A stretch of 64,000 nucleotides of DNA, from contig NZ_JABGCH010000017.1 in NCBI RefSeq assembly GCF_019799945.1, forward strand, positions 1 to 64,000, read 5' to 3'. Position 1 is the stretch's first letter; each line of letters opens with the position of its first letter. Below are positions 8,717 through 14,927 of this stretch, one piece after another. Source of the stretch: Modestobacter marinus (GTDB taxonomy: Bacteria; Actinomycetota; Actinomycetes; Mycobacteriales; Geodermatophilaceae). Position numbers and translations under genes: made by a program. The notes under the pieces were generated by a model that ran no database searches, was not told the origin of the DNA, and saw nothing but the letters and a program-made list of their open reading frames with translations.

Positions 8717-10053
8717 CACGCCCCCAGCACCGACTGGCCGCACACCCGCACGACCTGACCGTTGACCCCCGCGCTGCCCGGCTGCGCGAGCCAGGCGATC
8801 GTCTCGGCGACGTCCACCGGCAGGCCTCCCTGCTGCAGCGAGTTGATCCGGGAGCCGACCTCCCGGGTGCCCAGCGGCATCGTCGCGGTCATCTCCGTGA
8901 CGATGAAGCCGGGTGCCACCGCGTTGATCGTGGCACCGCGGGCTGCGAACTCCGGCGCCCAGGCGCGGACCATCCCGATGATCCCGGCCTTGCTCGCCGC
9001 GTAGTTTGTCTGCCCGCGGTTGCCGGCGATCCCCGACTGCGAGCTCACGCTGACCACCCGGGCGCCGGGCCGCAGCACCCCGTCCGCGTCCAGCAGGGCC
9101 TGCGTGACGTCCAGCTGCGCCTGCAGGTTGACCGCCATCACCGCGTTCCAGCGGTCGGCGTCCATGTTGACCAGCAGCTTGTCCCGGGTGATGCCGGCGT
9201 TGTGGACGACGACGTCCAGGCCGCCGTGCCGGGCCTGCAGCTGCCGCGCCAGCCGCGGACCGGCGTCCGGGGCGGTGAGGTCCAGGGCCACCGCCGTCCC
9301 GCCGACCGCGTTGGCCACCTGCGCCAGCGACTCGCCCGCCGCCGGGACGTCGACCGCGACCACGTGCGCGCCGTCCCGGGCCATGACCCGGGCGATCGCG
9401 GCGCCGATGCCCCGTGCCGCGCCGGTGACCACCGCGACCTTCCCGACGAGCGGGCGGTCGGGGTCGTCGCCGGCCGGCACCTCCGCCGCCGCGAGGGTGA
9501 GCACCTGCCCGTCGACGTACGCCGAGCGGCCGGAGAGGAAGAACCGCAGCGGGCTCGCCAGGGCGGCCTCCGCGTCGGACGGCACGAGCACGAGGTTCGC
9601 CGTCGCGCCGTTGCGCAGCTCCTTGGCGACCGAACGGACCAGTCCCTCCAGCGCCTGCCGGGCCGCCGCCTGGGCGACCGTGGGAGCGTCGGCCGGCGGC
9701 TCGGCCAGCACGAGCACCCGGGCGCTGGGACCGAGCCGCCGCACCGCGGGGGCGAGCAGCTCGTGCACGGCGGCCAGCTGGGCCGGGCCGGTCAGGCCGG
9801 TGGCGTCCAGCACGACGGCGGACAGCCGCTCGTCGTCCGTTCCGCCGTCCACCCGGACCCCGGCGGCGGCCAGGACCCCGGACACGACGTCCCGGAGCCG
9901 GCCCTCCCCGGCCGCCCCGACCAGCCCCGGGCCGGTCAGCAGCGGCTGCCCCGGCTCGTACCGGCGGAGCACCGCAGGCCGGGGCAGGCCGAGCTGCCGG
10001 GTGATGGTCGTGCCGAGCCCGGAGTTGGCGAAGTCGCGGTACCAGTCGCTCAT
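8716..10053 (-). CDS. fabG4: High-molecular-weight 3-oxoacyl reductase, FabG4-like
   Basis: NAD(P)H-dependent beta-ketoacyl-CoA/ACP reductase with two Rossmann-like halves, 445 residues. The N-terminal half (to about 195) is degenerate and lacks a catalytic triad. The C-terminal SDR half has TGAARGIG (210-217), NAG (285-287), Ser near 338, Tyr351 and Lys355 (YAASK). This long architecture separates it from ordinary 250-residue FabG and matches mycobacterial FabG4, which uses NADH and long-chain CoA substrates. It sits 12 bases after fadA2 and overlaps htdX, giving consecutive reductase, dehydratase and thiolase functions in one operon. Confidence 0.88.
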   Translation of the reverse strand: MSDWYRDFANSGLGTTITRQLGLPRPAVLRRYEPGQPLLTGPGLVGAAGEGRLRDVVSGVLAAAGVRVDGGTDDERLSAVVLDATGLTGPAQLAAVHELLAPAVRRLGPSARVLVLAEPPADAPTVAQAAARQALEGLVRSVAKELRNGATANLVLVPSDAEAALASPLRFFLSGRSAYVDGQVLTLAAAEVPAGDDPDRPLVGKVAVVTGAARGIGAAIARVMARDGAHVVAVDVPAAGESLAQVANAVGGTAVALDLTAPDAGPRLARQLQARHGGLDVVVHNAGITRDKLLVNMDADRWNAVMAVNLQAQLDVTQALLDADGVLRPGARVVSVSSQSGIAGNRGQTNYAASKAGIIGMVRAWAPEFAARGATINAVAPGFIVTEMTATMPLGTREVGSRINSLQQGGLPVDVAETIAWLAQPGSAGVNGQVVRVCGQSVLGA

Positions 10054-10065
10054 CGGTGGTCCTCC

Positions 10066-11349
10066 TCAGGACTCGAGGACAGCGACGACACCCTGGCCGC
10101 CGGCCGCGCAGACGGAGATCAGGCCGCGCTTGCCCGGGCCCGCCTCGGACAGCGTCTTCGCCAGCGTGGCGACGATCCGGCCGCCGGTCGCGGCGAACGG
10201 GTGCCCGGTCGCCAGCGACGAGCCGTGGACGTTCAGCCGCGACCGGTCGATCGGGCCCAGCGGTGTGTCCAGACCCAGCCGCTCCTTGCAGTAGCCCGGG
10301 TTCTCCCAGGCCCTGAGCGTGGCGAGCACGGTCGACGCGAACGCCTCGTGGACCTCGTAGAAGTCGAAGTCCTGCAGGGTCAGGCCGTTGCGGGCCAGCA
10401 GCACCGGAACGGCGTGGACCGGGGCCATCAGCAGCCCCTCGCCGCCGTGCACGTGGTCGACCGCGGCGGTCTGCGCGTCGACCAGGTGGGCGAGCACCGG
10501 CAGGTCGTGCGCGGCGGCCCACTCGTCGGAGGCCAGCAGGACGGCGGAGGCCCCGTCCGTCAGCGGGGTGGAGTTGCCCGCCGTCATCGTGGCGGACTCC
10601 CCCGCGCCGAAGACCGGCCGGAGGGTCGCCAGCTTCTCCAGCGAGGTGTCCGGCCGCAGGTTGTCGTCCCGCGTGAGGCCGAGGAACGGCGTCACCAGGT
10701 CGTCGAAGAAGCCGCGGTCGTAGGCGGCGGCCAGGTTCTGGTGCGAGCGCAGGGCGAGCTGGTCCTGCTCCTCGCGGCCGATCTCCCACTCGCGCGCGGT
10801 GATCGCGGCGTGCTCGCCCATGGACAGGCCGGTGCGCGGCTCCACGTTGCGCGGGACCTCGGGCAGCAGTTGGCCGGGGCGGATCCCGGAGAGCGCCTTC
10901 AGCCGCTGCTGCACGGTCTTCGCGCTGCCGAGGCTGATCAGCATGCGCCGCAGGTCCTCGTTCACCGCGATCGGCGCGTCCGAGGCGGTGTCCACGCCGC
11001 CGGCGATGCCGCACTCGATCTGCCCCAGCGCGATCTTGTTGGCGACGAGGACCGCCGTCTCGAGCCCGGTGCCGCACGCCTGCTGGACGTCGTAGGACGG
11101 GGTGGCGGCCGACAGCCGGGAACCGAGGACCGACTCGCGGGTCAGGTTGAAGTCACGGGAGTGCTTGAGGACGGCCCCCGCCGCGACCTCGCCGACCGTC
11201 TGGCCCTGCAGTCCGAAGCGGGCCACCAGGCCGTCCAGCGTGGCGGTGAGCATGTCCTGGTTGCCCGCCCGGGCGTAGGCGCCGTTTGCGCGGGCGAAGG
11301 GGATGCGGTTACCGCCCACGATCGCGGCCTTGCGGAACTGCGCGGGCAT
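10066..11349 (-). CDS. fadA2: Acetyl-CoA acetyltransferase / 3-ketoacyl-CoA thiolase, FadA2-like
   Basis: Thiolase, 427 residues, for the final chain-cleavage step of beta-oxidation or the reverse condensation. The nucleophilic Cys is in QQACGTGLE. The second and third active-site blocks are EVHEAF and GHPFAATG, and the C-terminal Cys is in CAAGGQG. ATG 11349 is preceded by GGAGG. It is first in the minus-strand operon fadA2-fabG4-htdX. Its upstream region, shared with the divergent TetR gene, contains a 26-bp perfect palindrome, a run of ten G and inverted repeats, so control by that TetR protein is likely. Confidence 0.92.
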   Translation of the reverse strand: MPAQFRKAAIVGGNRIPFARANGAYARAGNQDMLTATLDGLVARFGLQGQTVGEVAAGAVLKHSRDFNLTRESVLGSRLSAATPSYDVQQACGTGLETAVLVANKIALGQIECGIAGGVDTASDAPIAVNEDLRRMLISLGSAKTVQQRLKALSGIRPGQLLPEVPRNVEPRTGLSMGEHAAITAREWEIGREEQDQLALRSHQNLAAAYDRGFFDDLVTPFLGLTRDDNLRPDTSLEKLATLRPVFGAGESATMTAGNSTPLTDGASAVLLASDEWAAAHDLPVLAHLVDAQTAAVDHVHGGEGLLMAPVHAVPVLLARNGLTLQDFDFYEVHEAFASTVLATLRAWENPGYCKERLGLDTPLGPIDRSRLNVHGSSLATGHPFAATGGRIVATLAKTLSEAGPGKRGLISVCAAGGQGVVAVLES

Positions 11350-11368
11350 GCGGGACCTCCGGAACGTG

Positions 11369-11394
11369 GGGGCAGAAGTGGCCACTTCTGCCCC
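11369..11394. repeat. 26-bp perfect palindrome with AGAAGTGGCCACTTCT core
   Basis: A perfect inverted repeat with no spacer: the 16-base core AGAAGTGGCCACTTCT is flanked by GGGGC and GCCCC. It lies about 20 bases upstream of the fadA2 start, in its 5' untranslated region. A near-identical copy with one changed base occurs at 63596-63619 between two converging genes. The second copy argues for a dispersed genomic element rather than a gene-specific operator. Confidence 0.75.
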
Positions 11395-11411
11395 GGGGGG
11401 GGGGTGAGTCA

Positions 11412-11445
11412 CTGTCTGGTACCGACAGTATCAAGTACCGTCGGT
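11412..11445. promoter_or_regulatory. Operator candidates between fadA2 and the TetR gene
   Basis: Two overlapping inverted repeats occupy the divergent promoter region. CTGTC...GACAG (11412-11428) is centred on GGTACC. ACCGAC (11421-11426) and GTCGGT (11440-11445) form a 25-base dyad. A TACCGT hexamer (11436-11441) lies seven bases before the TetR GTG and looks like its leaderless -10 element, so a repressor bound to the second dyad would block it. A run of ten G precedes the region (11395-11404). Confidence 0.6.
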
Positions 11446-11448
11446 CCC

Positions 11449-12126
11449 GTGAACACGGAGGAGCCGGGTCGCCGCGACCGACGGGACTCGCGGTGGGACG
11501 AGCACCGCCGCGCCCGCCGGGAACAGCTGGTGGAGGCGACGCTGGCCGCGGTCGGCCGGCACGGCGCCGGCGTCGGCATGGACGAGATCGCCGCCGAGGC
11601 GGGGACCAGCAAGGCCGTCGTCTACCGGCACTTCGCCGACCGCAGCGAGCTGTACGTCGCCGTCTGCGCCCGGGTCGCCGGGCAGCTGGTCCGCAAGCTG
11701 CGCGACGCCATGGGCAGCAGCGAGCACCCGCGGCAGATGGTGTCGGCCGCCGTCGAGACCTACCTGGCCTTCATCGAGGCCGACCCGGAGCTGTACCGGT
11801 TCGTCGTCGGCCACACGCTCGTCGACCGGCCGATCGACGCCGACCCGATCAGCAGCCTCTCCGACCTGATCGGCGACGAGGTCGGCGCACTCGTCGCCGC
11901 GGCGCTGACCCGCGCCGGGGAGGACACCGCGGCCGCTGCCCCCTGGGGGCACGGCGTCATCGGCCTGGTCCGCGCCGCCGGCGACTGGTGGCTGCGCGCC
12001 GACCGGCCGATGCCCCGCGACCAGCTCGCCGTCCACCTCACCGACCTGGCCTGGGCCGGGTTGCGCGGCGTGGTGACCCCGACTGCCTCGACCCCTGCTC
12101 CCGCGCTACCGATGGAGGACGCATGA
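11449..12126 (+). CDS. TetR-family transcriptional regulator of the lipid-oxidation block
   Basis: DNA-binding repressor of 225 residues. The N-terminal helix-turn-helix spans about residues 28-68, including VGMDEIAAEAGTSKAVVYRHF, the usual TetR recognition helix. The C-terminal ligand domain is unassigned. GTG 11449 was chosen because a TACCGT -10-like hexamer ends seven bases before it, giving a leaderless transcript. The gene is divergent from fadA2 and overlaps the acyl-CoA oxidase-like gene by four bases (ATGA). It is therefore well placed to control both operons, probably in response to an acyl-CoA. That ligand is inference. Confidence 0.88.
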   Translation: MNTEEPGRRDRRDSRWDEHRRARREQLVEATLAAVGRHGAGVGMDEIAAEAGTSKAVVYRHFADRSELYVAVCARVAGQLVRKLRDAMGSSEHPRQMVSAAVETYLAFIEADPELYRFVVGHTLVDRPIDADPISSLSDLIGDEVGALVAAALTRAGEDTAAAAPWGHGVIGLVRAAGDWWLRADRPMPRDQLAVHLTDLAWAGLRGVVTPTASTPAPALPMEDA

Positions 12127-14132
12127 CGAGCACCCCCGCCCCCTTGACGCCGGTCGACCCCGCCCGGCTCACCGAGGTCCTCGACGGCCGCTGGGCACAC
12201 GTGCGCCGCGCCGCCCGCGAGCAGCTGGGCGACGCCGCGTACGCCCCGGTGTACGGGGAGTCGATGGCCGAGGCGCGGGCGCGGATCACCCGGCTGACCG
12301 CCCAGCTCGCCACCACCGGGCGGGTCGCGCTGGGCTTCCCGGTCGAGTACGGCGGCGACGGCGACCACGGCGGATCGGTGGTCGCGGTGGAGATGCTGGC
12401 CTTCGCCGACCTGTCGCTGATGGTCAAGGCCGGCGTGCAGTGGGGCCTGTTCGGCGGCGCCGTGCAGGCACTCGGCACGGAGCGGCACCACGCGGCGTTC
12501 CTGCCCGACATCATCAGCTTCGCCCTGCCGGGCTGCTTCGCGATGACCGAGACCGGGCACGGGTCCGACGTCCACCAGCTGCGGACGACGTGCACCTACG
12601 ACCCCGCGTCACAGACATTCGACCTGCACACTCCGCACGAGGCCGCCCGCAAGGACTACATCGGCAACGCGGCCCAGGACGGCCGGATGGCGGTCGTCTT
12701 CGCCCAGCTGATCAGCGGCGGGAAGGGGCACGGCGTGCACGCCTGGCTGGTGCCCATCCGCGACGAGCACAGCGACCCGATGCCCGGCGTCACCATCGGC
12801 GACGACGGCCCCAAGGCCGGGCTGCTCGGCGTCGACAACGGGCGGCTGACCTTCGACCACGTGACCGTGCCGCGGGAGATGCTGCTCGACCGGTACGGCC
12901 AGGTCGCCCCGGACGGCACCTACACGTCCGGCATCGAGAACGAGACCCGCCGCTTCTTCACCATGCTCGGCACCCTGGTGCGCGGGCGGGTCAGCGTCGG
13001 CGGCTCGGCCTCCTCGGCGACCAAGACCGCACTGGAGATCGCCGTCCGCTACGGCGACGTCCGCCGGCAGTTCGGCACCCCCGGCGAGGACCGCGAGGTG
13101 GTCGTCAACGACTACCTCGTGCACCAGCGCAAGCTGCTGCCGGCGCTGGCCAGGACCTACGCGCTGACGTTCGCCCAGGAGGAGCTCGTCTCCACTATGC
13201 ACGACGTGCAGGCCGCCGACACCCATGACGAGAAGGCGCAGCGGGAGCTGGAGTCGCGGGCCGCCGGGCTCAAGGCGGTGCAGACCTGGCACGCCACGCA
13301 GACCATCCAGACCTGCCGCGAGGCCTGCGGCGGCGCGGGCTACCTCGCGGAGAACCGGCTGCCGGCGCTCAAGGCCGACACCGACGTGTTCACCACGTTC
13401 GAGGGCGACAACACCGTGCTGCTGCAGCTGGTGGCCAAGGGGCTGCTCACCGGGTACCGGGACGCCTTCGGCTCGCTGGACGGCTGGGGCCGCGCGGCGT
13501 TCGTGGCCGAGCAGGTGCGCGAGACCGTGCTGGAGCGCACCGCGGCCCGCTCGCTGATCCAGCGGCTGGTCGACGCCGTCCCCGGCCGGGACGACGACGT
13601 GCCCTTCACCGACCGCGGCTGGCAGCTGAAGGCGCTGGAGGACCGCGAGAAGCACGTCCTCGACGGCGCCATCCGGCGACTGCGCGGGAGCGCGGCCCGC
13701 CGGCGGGAGCGGCAGTTCGACGTCTTCAACGACGTCCAAGACCACGTCCTGAAGACGGCGACGGCGCACATCGACCGGGTGGTGCTGGAGGCGTTCGTCG
13801 CCGGCATCGAGCGGACCACCGACCCGGCCGCACGGGCACTGCTGGACCGGGTCTGCGACCTGTACGCGCTGAGCACGATCGAGGCCGGCAAGGGCTGGTT
13901 CCTCGAGCACGGGCGGCTCACCCCGACCCGGGCCAAGGCGCTCACCGGGGCGGTCAACGACCTGCTCAAGGAGCTGCGGCCGCACATGCGCACGCTGGTC
14001 GACGCGTTCGCCATCCCCGACGCCTGGCTCAACTGCGCGATCCTGCGCGAGGAGGAGGGCCGGCAGCGGGCCATGGCCGAGCACGACGCCGCGCTCCGGG
14101 CGATCGACCGGGAGCTGGCCGCCGCCGGCTGA
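12123..14132 (+). CDS. Acyl-CoA oxidase/dehydrogenase (ACOX family)
   Basis: FAD enzyme introducing the 2,3 double bond of acyl-CoA. At 669 residues it is far longer than ordinary acyl-CoA dehydrogenases (about 380) and matches the peroxisomal acyl-CoA oxidase architecture with an extra C-terminal helical domain. Seen motifs are AMTETGHGSD (FAD/substrate region), GGAGYLAENRLP and TFEGDNTVLLQ, whose Glu427 is the expected catalytic base. Whether it passes electrons to oxygen or to ETF cannot be read from sequence. Its ATG overlaps the TetR stop by four bases, so it is translated together with the regulator. It supplies the oxidation step missing from the neighbouring thiolase/reductase/dehydratase operon. 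Confidence 0.87.
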   Translation: MTSTPAPLTPVDPARLTEVLDGRWAHVRRAAREQLGDAAYAPVYGESMAEARARITRLTAQLATTGRVALGFPVEYGGDGDHGGSVVAVEMLAFADLSLMVKAGVQWGLFGGAVQALGTERHHAAFLPDIISFALPGCFAMTETGHGSDVHQLRTTCTYDPASQTFDLHTPHEAARKDYIGNAAQDGRMAVVFAQLISGGKGHGVHAWLVPIRDEHSDPMPGVTIGDDGPKAGLLGVDNGRLTFDHVTVPREMLLDRYGQVAPDGTYTSGIENETRRFFTMLGTLVRGRVSVGGSASSATKTALEIAVRYGDVRRQFGTPGEDREVVVNDYLVHQRKLLPALARTYALTFAQEELVSTMHDVQAADTHDEKAQRELESRAAGLKAVQTWHATQTIQTCREACGGAGYLAENRLPALKADTDVFTTFEGDNTVLLQLVAKGLLTGYRDAFGSLDGWGRAAFVAEQVRETVLERTAARSLIQRLVDAVPGRDDDVPFTDRGWQLKALEDREKHVLDGAIRRLRGSAARRRERQFDVFNDVQDHVLKTATAHIDRVVLEAFVAGIERTTDPAARALLDRVCDLYALSTIEAGKGWFLEHGRLTPTRAKALTGAVNDLLKELRPHMRTLVDAFAIPDAWLNCAILREEEGRQRAMAEHDAALRAIDRELAAAG

Positions 14133-14133
14133 T

Positions 14134-14218
14134 CCCCCACTCCCCGTTGACCATCGGCGAACGACTGGCCCGCTCGGCGTGTCGAGCAGCCAGACGCCGA
14201 TGATCAACGGGATGGGGG
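14134..14218. terminator. Long nested stem-loop after the ACOX gene
   Basis: An 85-base element with three nested complementary blocks. The outer arms 14134-14159 and 14195-14218 pair over about 24 positions with few mismatches and contain CGTTGA(C/T)CATCGGCG. Inside them CTGG pairs with CCAG, and GCTCG with CGAGC around a GCGTGT loop. It follows the ACOX stop directly and ends four bases before the next gene on the same strand. It may terminate or attenuate transcription. There is no U-tract. Confidence 0.5.
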
Positions 14219-14222
14219 CGGG

Positions 14223-14924
14223 GTGACAATCGACGCCATGGACCTGATCGCGGCCGAGGCCTTGTACGTGCCGGCGGCGGTCGACCTCGCGGCGATCGTG
14301 ATCGGGGCACTGACCGGCGGGCTGCTCGCGGCCCGGGAGGGCTTCGCTGTCTCCGGCGTGCTGCTGCTCGCGGTCAGCGGCGGGCTGGGTGGCGGGCTGA
14401 TCCGCGACATCCTGCTCGCCCAGGGCCCGCCGGTCGCGATGACCAACGAGGCCTACCTGCCGACCGTCGCGGTGACGGCGGCGGTCACCTTCTACTTCTC
14501 CGGCTGGCTGTCCCGGCTCACCGGCCTGCTGGTGGCGCTCGACGCGGTCACCCTCGGCTTCTTCACCGTGATCGGCGCGCAGAAGGCCCAGCTCGCCGGG
14601 CTGCCCAGCCCGTCGGTGGTGTTCATCGGCACGGTGACCGCGGTCGGCGGCGCGGTCATCCGGGACATGCTGCTCGCCCAGCGGGCGGACATCATCCAGC
14701 CGGGACCCTACAACGCGGTCGCCGCGCTGATCGGCGCCACGGTGCTCAGCATCCTGGCCGGACCGGTGGGGATGCCGCCGCTGCCGGTCGCCGCGATCGT
14801 GATCGTGCTGGTCGCCGGGCTGCGGCTGCTCTCAGTGTGGCGCGGCTGGGACGCGCCGGTCGCCCTCGACCTGCCCGCCCGGGCCCGCAGCCGGCTGGTC
14901 CGGCGCACCCGGCGGCGCCGCTGA
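14223..14924 (+). CDS. TRIC-like/UPF0126 trimeric cation channel family membrane protein
   Basis: Polytopic membrane protein of 233 residues with about seven hydrophobic segments in two similar halves. Each half carries the family signature: GGLGGGLIRDILLAQGPP in the first and AVGGAVIRDMLLAQRADI in the second, which are internally repeated. Bacterial TRIC-type proteins are monovalent cation channels, though many such genes are still annotated as UPF0126. GTG 14223 is the start used; ATG 14238 five codons later is an alternative. A basic Arg-rich tail ends the protein. It converges on the large phosphatase gene with only three bases (CGG) between the stop codons. Confidence 0.85.
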   Translation: MTIDAMDLIAAEALYVPAAVDLAAIVIGALTGGLLAAREGFAVSGVLLLAVSGGLGGGLIRDILLAQGPPVAMTNEAYLPTVAVTAAVTFYFSGWLSRLTGLLVALDAVTLGFFTVIGAQKAQLAGLPSPSVVFIGTVTAVGGAVIRDMLLAQRADIIQPGPYNAVAALIGATVLSILAGPVGMPPLPVAAIVIVLVAGLRLLSVWRGWDAPVALDLPARARSRLVRRTRRRR

Positions 14925-14927
14925 CGG

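Noticed and set aside
8717-11077. A very long minus-strand open frame running upstream of htdX
   Set aside because: Only its last 286 codons (htdX) have family sequence; the rest is an Arg/Gly/Ala-rich shadow of fabG4 and fadA2.
12123-14132. FadE5 identity for the acyl-CoA enzyme
   Set aside because: Synteny suggests it, but the sequence (GGAGYLAENRLP, TFEGDN and about 670 residues) is of the ACOX type.
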